From Pseudonocardia sp. MH-G8 (GTDB taxonomy: Bacteria > Actinomycetota > Actinomycetes > Mycobacteriales > Pseudonocardiaceae): a stretch of DNA of 64,000 bases. Made by a program: the position numbers and the translations under genes. The notes under the pieces were generated by a model. That model saw only the letters and a program-made list of their open reading frames with translations, was not told the origin of the DNA and ran no database searches. The DNA lies in the NCBI RefSeq assembly GCF_002262885.1, contig NZ_NKYF01000019.1, positions 62,001-126,000 on the forward strand, read 5' to 3'. The first letter of the stretch is position 1; each line of letters begins with the position of its first letter. Shown here piece after piece: positions 54,197 through 63,201 of this stretch.

Positions 54197-55682
54197 GCTC
54201 GGTCTTCCTCCTTCTCGAACGGGCGGCGGCGCGCAGCCGCGGGCCGGCGACGGCGAGCACGCTCAGGGCGAGCAGCGCGAGCGCGATGGGGCTGGTCAGG
54301 ATGCCGTTCGCGCCGTCGATGAGCAGCGCGCGCCGCAGGTTGCTCTCCGCGAGCGGGCCGAGGATGAGCCCGAGCACCATCGGGCCCGCCGGGAAGCCGA
54401 ACCGGCGCATCCCGAGCCCGAGAACCCCGAACACGAGCATGAGAGCGACGTCGAACGGGTTGTTCTGGACGGCGAACGTCCCGACCATGCAGAACGTGAT
54501 GATCACGGCCCACAGGTAGCGCTGCGGGAGCGCGAGCAGCTTCACCACACCCTGCAGCCGCAGCAGGCTGAGGCCGAGGGTCACCGCGGTGGCCACCAGC
54601 ATGATCGTCGCCAGGCTGAACACCAGGTCCGGGGAGTTGACGAACAGCGACGGGCCCGGCTGCAGGCCCCAGATGATCATCGATCCGAGCATCACCGCCA
54701 TCACCGAGTCGCCGGGAACGCCGAGGGCGAGGGTGGTCGTGACGGACCCGCCCATCGTCGCGGTGCTGGCGGTGTCGGGCGCGGCCAGCCCTTCGAGGGA
54801 GCCCTTGCCGAACTTCTCCGGGTGCTTCGACGCGCGCCGCGCCTGGTCCCACGCGATGACGCCGGCGATGTCGCCACCCGCCGCCGGGATCACCCCGACG
54901 ACCGCGCCGACCCCCGCGCCGATCGCGGCGGGTCTGCGCAGCTCGCGGCGTTCGCTGCGGCTGGGCCACCAGCTGCCGAGCTGGGTGATCAGGGCCGGGC
55001 GGGCGCCGCGCCGGGCGCAGACGATCTGGTTGAACACCTCGGCGATGCCGAACAGGCCGACGATCGCCGCGATGAACGGGATGCCGCTCGACAGCTCGGG
55101 CAGGCCGAGCGTGAAGCGTTGGTCCCCCGTGATCGGGTCGCGCCCGACCGTCCCGAGCAGCAGCCCGACCACTCCGGCGACCAGGCCCTTGGCGACCTTC
55201 TCCCCGGAGACGCCCACCATCATCGTCAGCCCGAACACGACCAGCGCGAACATCTCGGCCGGGCCGAACTGCAGCGCGATCCCCGCCAGCGGCTGGGCCG
55301 CGAAGATCAGGATGAGGATGCCGACGACCGACCCGAACGCGGACACGAGCGCGGAGCTGGTCAGCGCGACGCCTGCGCGGCCCTGCTTGGCGAGGGGGTA
55401 GCCGTCGAACGTAGTGGCGATGGACGCCGGGGTACCGGGCGTATTGATCAGGATCGCCGGCACCCGGTCGCCGAACTGGGCGGCCACGTAGATCGCGAGC
55501 AGCACCGAGAGGCCCTGCAGCGGTTCGAGGGTGAGTGTGAAGCCGGCGGCGAGCGCGACGGCCATGGTGGCGGTCACGCCCGGGATGGCGCCGACGAGCG
55601 TGCCGAGCAGCACGCCGATCAGCAGGCAGAGCCCGATCGTCGGGTCGAGCAGCGCGCCGACCCCGTCCAGCAGCGCGCTCAC
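54171..55682 (-). CDS. tctA: tripartite tricarboxylate transporter large permease TctA
   Basis: 503 residues with about twelve membrane segments. Signature segments: GVLLGTLVGAIPGVTATM, ILINTPGTPASIATTFDGYP, IPAAGGDIAGVIAWDQAR, and the mirror GSVTTTLALGVPGDSVMAV. It is the main transport subunit of a solute-binding-protein-dependent secondary importer. GTG 55682 overlaps the tctB stop (GTGA). Confidence 0.94.
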   Translation of the reverse strand: MSALLDGVGALLDPTIGLCLLIGVLLGTLVGAIPGVTATMAVALAAGFTLTLEPLQGLSVLLAIYVAAQFGDRVPAILINTPGTPASIATTFDGYPLAKQGRAGVALTSSALVSAFGSVVGILILIFAAQPLAGIALQFGPAEMFALVVFGLTMMVGVSGEKVAKGLVAGVVGLLLGTVGRDPITGDQRFTLGLPELSSGIPFIAAIVGLFGIAEVFNQIVCARRGARPALITQLGSWWPSRSERRELRRPAAIGAGVGAVVGVIPAAGGDIAGVIAWDQARRASKHPEKFGKGSLEGLAAPDTASTATMGGSVTTTLALGVPGDSVMAVMLGSMIIWGLQPGPSLFVNSPDLVFSLATIMLVATAVTLGLSLLRLQGVVKLLALPQRYLWAVIITFCMVGTFAVQNNPFDVALMLVFGVLGLGMRRFGFPAGPMVLGLILGPLAESNLRRALLIDGANGILTSPIALALLALSVLAVAGPRLRAAARSRRRKTERDRDPVAG

Positions 55683-56176
55683 AGCGGCACCTGCAGCAGC
55701 AGCCCGAAGATCACGTACAGCAGGCCGGTGGTGAGCAGCGGGAACACCAGGAGCGCCCGGATGCCGCGGCCTCCGGTCACGAACACCAGCCCGGCGATCA
55801 GCGGCACCGTGACGACCAGGAAGTGCAGCTGGTACCAGGCCGCGCCGTAGCCGACGATCAGCGCGAGCACCGCGATCAGCTGAGCGACCCCGTGACCGCT
55901 CGCCGGCTCCTCCTCGGGAGCCGACGGCCTCGTCAGCCCCAGCGTCGCGAGCGCGACGGCGCCGACGATCAGCGCGACGCCCAGCACGGTGGGCCACCAT
56001 TGCGGCCCGAGCTCGCTCTCGTGCGCCGCGACGATCGTCGAGCGCGCGAGCAGCACGCCGATCCCGGCGGCCAGCACCACCGCTGCGGCCCCCAGCTCCC
56101 GCACCCGAGAGGCGGCCAACGCGGGGGGAGCCGCTTCCGCCTCCGGGGCCGACTCCTGCTCGGTGATCCCGGACAT
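55679..56176 (-). CDS. tctB: tripartite tricarboxylate transporter small permease TctB
   Basis: 165 residues. A 27-residue hydrophilic start is followed by four hydrophobic segments (about 30-50, 62-82, 96-130, 140-160), the TctB topology. It forms the membrane complex with TctA. ATG 56176 overlaps the tctC stop by one base. Confidence 0.88.
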   Translation of the reverse strand: MSGITEQESAPEAEAAPPALAASRVRELGAAAVVLAAGIGVLLARSTIVAAHESELGPQWWPTVLGVALIVGAVALATLGLTRPSAPEEEPASGHGVAQLIAVLALIVGYGAAWYQLHFLVVTVPLIAGLVFVTGGRGIRALLVFPLLTTGLLYVIFGLLLQVPL

Positions 56177-57159
56177 CACGGCGCCTCGGACAGGGCGGCG
56201 AACCGCTCGCTCTCCGCCCGGACGAACTCGGTGGTCTCGGCAGCGGAGCGGTACAGCGGGATGTTCCCGCCGGACGTGATCAGCTCGACGAACGGCTGCG
56301 ACTCGGCCGCCGTCCGCACGGCCGCCTCGAGCGCGGTGGCCGCCTCCTGCGGGAGCCCGGCCGGCGCGGCGACCACGGCCCAGCTGCCGGTCACCACGTC
56401 GATGCCCTGCTCGACAGCCGTCGGGACGTCGGGCAGTGCCGGGGCCCGCTCCTCGGTGAAGGTGGCCAGCACGCGCAGCCTGCCGTCCGTGTGGGCGGGC
56501 GAGGTCTCCCCGATACCCGCGACGACGGCGTCGACCTGCCCACCGATCGCGGCGGTGATGCCCGGCGCGGCACCCTCGAAGGGCACGCCCTGGAACTGCA
56601 CGCCGGCGGCCTCGCCCAGCTGCTGGGCGCCTGCCTCCCAGATCGAACCGGGTCCGGCGTTGGCCACCGTGACCGTTGCCGGGGCGGCCTGCGCTGCGGC
56701 GACCAGGTCCGCGAGCGTCTGGTGCGGGCTGTCCGCGGGCACGGCGACGGTGCCGGGCTGCGAGTTGGCCTGGCCGAGGAAGTCGTAGGCGGCGGGGTCG
56801 ACCGCGTATCCCTGGTGGGCGAGCATGGCGACCTCGACCGGGAACACCGCGATGTTGTAGCCGTCGGGCTCCAGGCCGGCGACGTGCTGCATGCCCACCG
56901 ACCCTGCGCCGCCCGGCCGGTTCTCCACCACGATGGAGACGCCGAGGGCGCTCTCCATCTCGGCGGCCAGCGTGCGGGCGGTGAGATCGGTGGCCCCTCC
57001 CGCCGACGTGGGCGTGAAGAACGTGATCGTGTCGCTCGGGAACGCCTCGCCTGCGTTCCCGCCGCCCGACCGATCGGCGCAGCCGACCAGTGCGGCACCG
57101 GCCGCGACGGCCGTGACCGCGACGGCGACGAGTCGGGATCGCCGGATCCAACCGGACAT
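56176..57159 (-). CDS. tctC: tripartite tricarboxylate transporter substrate-binding lipoprotein TctC
   Basis: 327 residues. Lipoprotein signal with lipobox LVG-Cys (AAGAALVGCADRSGGG), then a Bug/TctC fold: TSAGGATDLTARTLAAEME, VVENRPGGAGSVGMQHV, and SWAVVAAPAGLPQEA. Binds the solute outside the membrane and hands it to TctA/B. ATG 57159 is followed by the signal peptide, so the open frame to 57267 is rejected. The first gene of the operon; GAGGACGAAG upstream. Confidence 0.93.
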   Translation of the reverse strand: MSGWIRRSRLVAVAVTAVAAGAALVGCADRSGGGNAGEAFPSDTITFFTPTSAGGATDLTARTLAAEMESALGVSIVVENRPGGAGSVGMQHVAGLEPDGYNIAVFPVEVAMLAHQGYAVDPAAYDFLGQANSQPGTVAVPADSPHQTLADLVAAAQAAPATVTVANAGPGSIWEAGAQQLGEAAGVQFQGVPFEGAAPGITAAIGGQVDAVVAGIGETSPAHTDGRLRVLATFTEERAPALPDVPTAVEQGIDVVTGSWAVVAAPAGLPQEAATALEAAVRTAAESQPFVELITSGGNIPLYRSAAETTEFVRAESERFAALSEAP

Positions 57160-57368
57160 CTTCGTCCTCCCAGTGGAGATTGTTGCAGTAGATGCAACGC
57201 TGTTGCGTTGGAAGGACCTTAAAGGCCTGCCCATATGGAGACAAAGCCCGTGTGACCGACGTGGCACCGGCCGGGCGAGCCCGGACTCCGTGGGGCCTGG
57301 TCGTACTGTTCGTCCTCGATCCGTCAGGCACCGGTCGAGGGTCTGTCGAGAGACGTGTCAGGGACCTG
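57160..57368 (-). promoter_or_regulatory. promoter region of the tct/KDG operon with IclR-type operator
   Basis: 209 bases between the SDR stop and tctC. At 57182-57209 two inverted repeats overlap: GTTGCA-GTAGA-TGCAAC and AACGC-TGTT-GCGTT. Their position, 22-50 bases before tctC, suits an operator for the IclR protein of the same operon. Confidence 0.5.
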
Positions 57369-58163
57369 TCAGGCCGAGCCCAGCGACCCCGTGGCCAGGA
57401 TCCCGCCGTCCACGCGCACGGTCTCGCCGGTGATCCAGGACGCCGCGTCGGAGACGAGGAACGCGACCAGGCCGGCCACGTCCTCCGGGGTCCCGAGCCG
57501 CTTCATCGGGTAGGCGGCGCTCACCTTCTCCTCGCCCTCGGCGTACAGGGCCGTGGCGAACGTGGTCTTGACGATCGCGGGGGCCACGGCGTTGACGCGG
57601 ATCGAGGGCCCGAGCTGCCACGCCAGCTCCTCGGTGAGCCGGATGAGCGCCGCCTTGGACGCGCCGTAGGCGGGGATCACGCCCGACGACCGGATGCCGG
57701 CCACGGACGCGATGTTGACCACCGCGCCGCCGTGCTCGCCCATCCAGGCCTTGTGGGCGAGCTGCACGAACCCCAGCGCGGCGACGACGTTCGTGTCGAA
57801 GGTCTTGCGGACGGCATCGAGGTCGGCGTCCATGAGCGCGCCGTAGGTGGGGTTGATCCCGGTGTTGTTCACCAGGATCGCGAGATTGCCGAACCGCTCG
57901 ACGGTGCGGGTGACCGCTTCCTCGCGCGCGTCGGCGGAGCCGGCGTTGCCGGGCAGCGCCAGCACCCGGTCCGCGTCGGCGGCGGCCGCGAGCCGCTCGG
58001 CCGCAGCGGCGAGCTCGTCCGGCTTGCGGGCGGTGATCGTGACCGAGGCACCCCTGGCCAGCAGCTGCGCGGCGATGGCGAAGCCGATGCCCCGGCTCGC
58101 GCCGGTGACGAGGGCGGCGCGGCCGGTGAGATCCTGGGGGTGGGCGGCGGTGATGTCGGTCAT
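57369..58163 (-). CDS. SDR-family oxidoreductase
   Basis: 264 residues. Rossmann motif LVTGASRGIGFAIA, NNTG in ILVNNTGINP, catalytic Ser in VNIASVAGIRS and YxxxK in PAYGASKAALI; NADP preference is suggested by ITARKPDE. The pattern resembles FabG-like reductases; substrate unknown. It precedes the tct operon in the same direction but the 209-base gap with an operator argues for separate control. TAGGGT six bases before ATG 58163 suggests a leaderless transcript. Confidence 0.87.
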   Translation of the reverse strand: MTDITAAHPQDLTGRAALVTGASRGIGFAIAAQLLARGASVTITARKPDELAAAAERLAAAADADRVLALPGNAGSADAREEAVTRTVERFGNLAILVNNTGINPTYGALMDADLDAVRKTFDTNVVAALGFVQLAHKAWMGEHGGAVVNIASVAGIRSSGVIPAYGASKAALIRLTEELAWQLGPSIRVNAVAPAIVKTTFATALYAEGEEKVSAAYPMKRLGTPEDVAGLVAFLVSDAASWITGETVRVDGGILATGSLGSA

Positions 58164-58169
58164 GTCCGG

Positions 58170-58175
58170 ACCCTA
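58170..58175 (-). promoter_or_regulatory. candidate -10 box, leaderless SDR gene
   Basis: TAGGGT on the minus strand, six bases before ATG 58163. Confidence 0.45.
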
Positions 58176-58202
58176 CTGTCGGAATCCACTCGCGCCGGTC
58201 GG

Positions 58203-58208
58203 TAGTCT
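58203..58208 (+). promoter_or_regulatory. candidate -10 box for the ABC-F leader ORF
   Basis: TAGTCT ends seven bases before the GTG of the leader ORF at 58216, so the transcript probably starts at that codon. Confidence 0.5.
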
Positions 58209-58215
58209 GGAACCC

Positions 58216-58239
58216 GTGATCGTGGTCCGGATCGAGTAG
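58216..58239 (+). CDS. putative leader peptide of the ABC-F gene
   Basis: GTG ATC GTG GTC CGG ATC GAG TAG encodes seven residues, MIVVRIE. It starts seven bases after a TAGTCT box, so it would be read first on a leaderless mRNA. A hairpin and the ABC-F ribosome-binding site follow. Leader ORFs that stall ribosomes control several antibiotic-resistance ABC-F genes; that function here is inference. Confidence 0.45.
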   Translation: MIVVRIE

Positions 58240-58242
58240 CGC

Positions 58243-58259
58243 GGCGGCTGTGTGCCGCC
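58243..58259 (+). other. hairpin between leader ORF and ABC-F gene
   Basis: GGCGGC-TGTGT-GCCGCC, four bases after the leader stop. It could act as an attenuator with the leader ORF. No T-tract. Confidence 0.4.
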
Positions 58260-58294
58260 CCTGTCGATCGTTCGGACGTCCTGGAGTTCTTCTC

Positions 58295-59917
<1,623 letters not shown>

Positions 59918-60233
59918 TCGGGCGATTCGTCCGGCGTGTCGGGCCACCCGATCGGGCTGACATCGGCAGTGCCCCTGCGTGTCGGCGAGCCGCACGGAAG
60001 GTCACGCGTCACCGCTCTCGGCTCCTGGGGTGACTCACAGGTGGCGACGGGGTGACATCGGGGTGTGCGGGACGAGTCAATGATCACCCGTACGCGTGAT
60101 CCATTTGGCCGAACCGTTCACCGATCACCGAGTGGATCTCCTGGCACGGGGTAATCCCGTGGACGATCATTGCCGCACCGGGGGGAGCCGGAAACGATCT
60201 GCCTGCGGTCGACGCAGGTGGGCGAAGGAGATC
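59918..60233 (+). other. 316-base gene-free region with structured leader of the HTH gene
   Basis: Begins with a weak hairpin around the ABC-F stop (GATCGGG at 59916 with CCCGATC at 59947). Closer to the HTH gene are three inverted repeats: GATCAC-CCGTACGC-GTGATC (60082-60101), CACGGG-GTAAT-CCCGTG (60144-60160) and CTGCG-GTCGA-CGCAG (60203-60217), the last just before the ribosome-binding site. No gene seen. Confidence 0.5.
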
Positions 60234-60461
60234 ATGGTCATGGCCGACCTCAAGAAGGGGGCCCGGATCACGGGCACCCAGCGCGACAAGCTCGCCACCG
60301 ACCTGAAGAAGAAGTACGAGAAGGGCGCCAGCATCCGCGCCCTCGCGGAGCAGACCGGCCGGTCCTACGGGTTCGTGCACCGGGTGCTCTCGGAGACGGG
60401 TGTGACGTTGCGCGGGCGCGGTGGCGCCACCCGCACGAAGAAGGTGGCCCCGAAGAAGTAG
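60234..60461 (+). CDS. small helix-turn-helix protein
   Basis: 75 residues, strongly basic. A single HTH (KKYEKGASIRALAEQTGRSY, then GFVHRVLSETGVTLR) fills most of the protein and a lysine/arginine tail follows. Proteins of this size and pattern are widely conserved in actinobacteria, but their targets are not known to me. AAGGAG at 60225-60230 fixes ATG 60234; ATG 60240 is in frame too. Confidence 0.85.
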   Translation: MVMADLKKGARITGTQRDKLATDLKKKYEKGASIRALAEQTGRSYGFVHRVLSETGVTLRGRGGATRTKKVAPKK

Positions 60462-60503
60462 CCCCGCGGGGCGGCCGGCCCCGGGGCCGGTGCCGCTCCG
60501 GGT

Positions 60504-60509
60504 TAGCCT
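60504..60509 (+). promoter_or_regulatory. candidate -10 box, leaderless enoyl-CoA hydratase gene
   Basis: TAGCCT ends seven bases before ATG 60517; no ribosome-binding site. Confidence 0.45.
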
Positions 60510-60516
60510 GCCGGTC

Positions 60517-61320
60517 ATGACGACGGCGACGGTCGATCCGGAGCTCCTGCAACGCGGCGGGCTGACGCTCGACGTCGACGGGCCACGAGCGACCATCACG
60601 CTCGCTCGTCCCGAGGTGCTCAACGCGCAGACCCCGCCGACGTGGGAGGCGTTCCGGACGATCGGGGAGGCGTTGCCCGAGCAGGTCCGGGTCGTCGTGG
60701 TGCGCGGTGCCGGCCGGGCCTTCTCCGCCGGGCTCGACCGCCGGTTCTTCGCCGCGCAGGAGGTCGAGGGTGCCCCGGGTCTGTCGGCGATCGCGGCACT
60801 GCCCGACGACGACGCCGACGCCACCATCGCGGGCTTCCAGCTGGGCTTCTCGTGGCTGCGTGAGCCGGGGCGGGTCACCGTCGCCGCGGTGCAGGGGCAC
60901 GCCATCGGCGCCGGGTTCCAGCTCGCGCTGTCCTGCGACCTGCGCGTGGTCGCCGACGACGTGCAGTTCTGCATGGCGGAGCCGGGGCTGGGCATCGTCC
61001 CCGACCTGGGCGGCACCTACCCGCTCGTGCACGCCGTGGGCTACGCGCGCGCCGTGGAGATCTGCCTGTCCGGGCGCCGGATCGGCGCGGAGGAAGCCGT
61101 GGCCACGGGGCTCGCGCTGCGCGCCGTGCCGACCGCCGAGCTGGACGACGCGGTCGACGCGCTCGCGGCCTCGCTGGTCGTCGCGCCCCCGAAGGCGGCG
61201 ACCGAGACCCTCGCACTGCTCGCCGGTGTCGCCGAGGGTGCCGATCCCGCCGCGGCGCTGGCCGCCGAGCGCGCCGCGCAACTGCGCAGGCTCCGTTCAC
61301 TCGCCGCCGGCGAGGGCTGA
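60517..61320 (+). CDS. enoyl-CoA hydratase/isomerase-family protein
   Basis: 267 residues, crotonase fold. Oxyanion-hole segments GRAFSAGLDRRFF and VQGHAIGAGFQLALSCD; second catalytic region FCMAEPGLGIVPDLGGT keeps its Glu. At the first catalytic position the usual GGGCEL-type Glu is Gln (GFQL), so true hydratase activity is uncertain and another crotonase reaction is possible. Followed six bases later by a large hairpin (61326-61395). Confidence 0.87.
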   Translation: MTTATVDPELLQRGGLTLDVDGPRATITLARPEVLNAQTPPTWEAFRTIGEALPEQVRVVVVRGAGRAFSAGLDRRFFAAQEVEGAPGLSAIAALPDDDADATIAGFQLGFSWLREPGRVTVAAVQGHAIGAGFQLALSCDLRVVADDVQFCMAEPGLGIVPDLGGTYPLVHAVGYARAVEICLSGRRIGAEEAVATGLALRAVPTAELDDAVDALAASLVVAPPKAATETLALLAGVAEGADPAAALAAERAAQLRRLRSLAAGEG

Positions 61321-61325
61321 GCGCC

Positions 61326-61395
61326 GTCATGATCGGCAGGAGTGGTGTGAGGGCGTCAGATTTGTCGCCGCGGCACCACTTTCGCTGATCATGAC
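61326..61395 (+). terminator. large hairpin after the enoyl-CoA hydratase gene
   Basis: 22-base arms at 61326-61347 (from GTCATGATCGGC) and 61374-61395 (to GATCATGAC); 21 of 22 positions pair if G-U is allowed in the plus-strand RNA. Six bases after the stop, no T-tract. Its right arm overlaps the repeat at 61383. Confidence 0.65.
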
Positions 61396-61433
61396 CGCTC
61401 GCGTTCCGGAACGCGGCCCGGTTTCATGGTCAG
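61383..61433 (-). repeat. palindromic intergenic repeat, copy 2
   Basis: Minus-strand copy of the element at 27231-27282: CATGAAAC, then palindrome CGCGTTCCGGAACGCG (61400-61415), then TCATGATCAGCG. The centre is two bases shorter than in copy 1. Confidence 0.65.
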
Positions 61434-61469
61434 GTCGACGTCAGGGCTGTCGCCGCGAGCTTTCACAGC

Positions 61470-61498
61470 CCTGGTGCCGATGTGACCACGTCACCAGG
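61470..61498 (-). terminator. hairpin at the amidase stop codon
   Basis: CCTGGTG (61470-61476) pairs with CACCAGG (61492-61498). The minus-strand 5' arm is the last codons of the amidase gene. Confidence 0.4.
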
Positions 61499-63056
61499 TG
61501 CCGACGACGGTGCCGTTCGTCGCGCGGGATCGAGCCGGCGGCGCCGGGAATCCGCCGACGGCCCGTTCGTAGGCGTGGGCCACGCGCAGCACCGTCGCAT
61601 CGGCGAAGTGCTTCCCGATGATCATCATTCCGACGGGCAGGCCGTCGACGGGGCCGGCGGGCACCGAGCACGCCGGGTGGCCCGTCACGTCGGTGACGCA
61701 CGTGTTGGTGATCATCTCCAGGGCCCGGGGGATCACCTCCTCGCGCGGGGCGTCCGGCTGCGGCAGCACCGTGGCGCGCAGCGGCAGCGTCGGCATGACG
61801 AGCACGTCGTAGCGCTCCAGGGCCTCGTCGTAGGCCGAGCGCAGCCGCGGCACCAGGTTGCGCGCCATCGCGTAGTGGCGGCCGTGGTGGCGGTCGACCG
61901 CGTACCGGCCGGCCAGCAGCACGAGCTTCACGGTCTCGGAGAACCGGCTGCCGTCGGCGCGCCACCGGCTGCCGTAGTGCGCCATGACCTCCGGGTCGTA
62001 GGCGCCCTCCCAGTTCATGCCGTAGCCGTTGCCGTCGACCATCTGGGCCATGGCGCCCTCGGTGGCGATCACGTCCCAGATCCGCGCGCCGTGGACGTGC
62101 CAGGGGATCGAGACCTCCTCGGCGGTGAGCCCGGCGTCGCGCAGGACGTCGACCCCGGCGCGCACCGCCGCGTCGACCTGCGGCTCGGAGTTCGGGTGCC
62201 CGAAGCCCTCCGCCACCACGCCGACCCGCAGGCCCTCCGCGCCGCGGGCGAGCGCGCCGACGTAGTCGTCGGGCACCAGGTCGCCGGGCTGGCGGGGGTC
62301 GAGGCCGTCCGCTCCGGCGACGACCGACAGCACGAGGGCCGCATCCGCCACGGTGCGGGTGATCGGGCCGAGGTGGTCGATGGTCTGCTCGATGGGGAAG
62401 GCGCCGGTGTAGGGCACCAGCCCGTGCGTGGGCTTGTGCCCGACGGTGCCGCTGTAGGCCGACGGGATGCGCACCGACCCGCCCTGGTCGCCGCCCATGG
62501 CGACGTCGACGACCCCGCCCGCGACCAGTGCCGCGCTCCCCGACGACGACCCGCCCGCCGAGCGGCGCTCGTCCCACGGGTTGCGCACCGGCCCGGGACG
62601 CGAGGTGTGCGAGCCGCCGGAGAAGCAGAGGTCCTCGCAGACGGCCTTGCCCGCGATCGTCGCGCCCGCGGCGAGCAGCCGCGAGACGACGGTGGCGTCG
62701 CGCAGCGGGACGTGGCCCTCCAGGTACAGCGAGCCGTTCATCATCGGCACGCCCGCGACGGCGGTGTTGTCCTTGATCGCGACGGTGCGGCCGGCGAGCG
62801 GGCCGTGGCCGCCCTCGGTGATCGCGGTGGTGACGTACCAGGCGCCGTAGGGGTTGTCGGCGCCGTCGGGGCGCTGCCAGGCGCGTTCGGGAGCGGTCGG
62901 GGCCGATGCGGCGTACAGCTGCTCGACCGCGTCCCACGAGGCCAGCAGCCCGTCGACGAACGGGCTGAACGAGGTGACGTCGGCATCGGAGAGGCCGAGG
63001 CCGTAGCGCTCGGCGACGGCGCGGATCGCGGCCGGGTCCGGTGGGTCCACGGGCAT
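61491..63056 (-). CDS. amidase (amidase-signature family)
   Basis: 521 residues. Catalytic triad: Lys in VAIKDNTAVAG, cis-Ser in SAGGSSSGSAAL and nucleophile in GGDQGGSVRIPSAY. A roughly 65-residue N-terminal segment before the core is like that of Rhodococcus-type amidases, which hydrolyse small aliphatic or aromatic amides; no nitrile hydratase genes are nearby. ATG 63056 has GAGGAGG upstream. The C-terminus (ATNGTVVGTW) resembles, at DNA level too, the end of the racemase-like gene at 43359. Confidence 0.92.
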   Translation of the reverse strand: MPVDPPDPAAIRAVAERYGLGLSDADVTSFSPFVDGLLASWDAVEQLYAASAPTAPERAWQRPDGADNPYGAWYVTTAITEGGHGPLAGRTVAIKDNTAVAGVPMMNGSLYLEGHVPLRDATVVSRLLAAGATIAGKAVCEDLCFSGGSHTSRPGPVRNPWDERRSAGGSSSGSAALVAGGVVDVAMGGDQGGSVRIPSAYSGTVGHKPTHGLVPYTGAFPIEQTIDHLGPITRTVADAALVLSVVAGADGLDPRQPGDLVPDDYVGALARGAEGLRVGVVAEGFGHPNSEPQVDAAVRAGVDVLRDAGLTAEEVSIPWHVHGARIWDVIATEGAMAQMVDGNGYGMNWEGAYDPEVMAHYGSRWRADGSRFSETVKLVLLAGRYAVDRHHGRHYAMARNLVPRLRSAYDEALERYDVLVMPTLPLRATVLPQPDAPREEVIPRALEMITNTCVTDVTGHPACSVPAGPVDGLPVGMMIIGKHFADATVLRVAHAYERAVGGFPAPPARSRATNGTVVGTW

Positions 63057-63159
63057 GTCCGGCCTCCTCGTCGACGCGTCCGACGACCGTAGCGAGCACA
63101 GCGGCGGCCGGGCAACGGCTCGGGAGCAGGTCCCGGGAGTAAAGGCGCCGGCCCGCGTG

Positions 63160-63188
63160 TTGGATGCAGGGTTGCAACGGTGTAAGTG
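63160..63188 (+). promoter_or_regulatory. candidate promoter of the ABC exporter gene
   Basis: TTGGAT at 63160-63165 and TAAGTG at 63183-63188 with a 17-base spacer. An internal GTTGCAAC palindrome lies between them. Confidence 0.3.
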
Positions 63189-63201
63189 AAGGGGGCCGCG
63201 G

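Noticed and set aside
60082..60233. c-di-AMP (ydaO-type) riboswitch before the HTH gene
   Set aside because: Some local GC-rich hairpins are suggestive, but I could not place the conserved motifs of that class.
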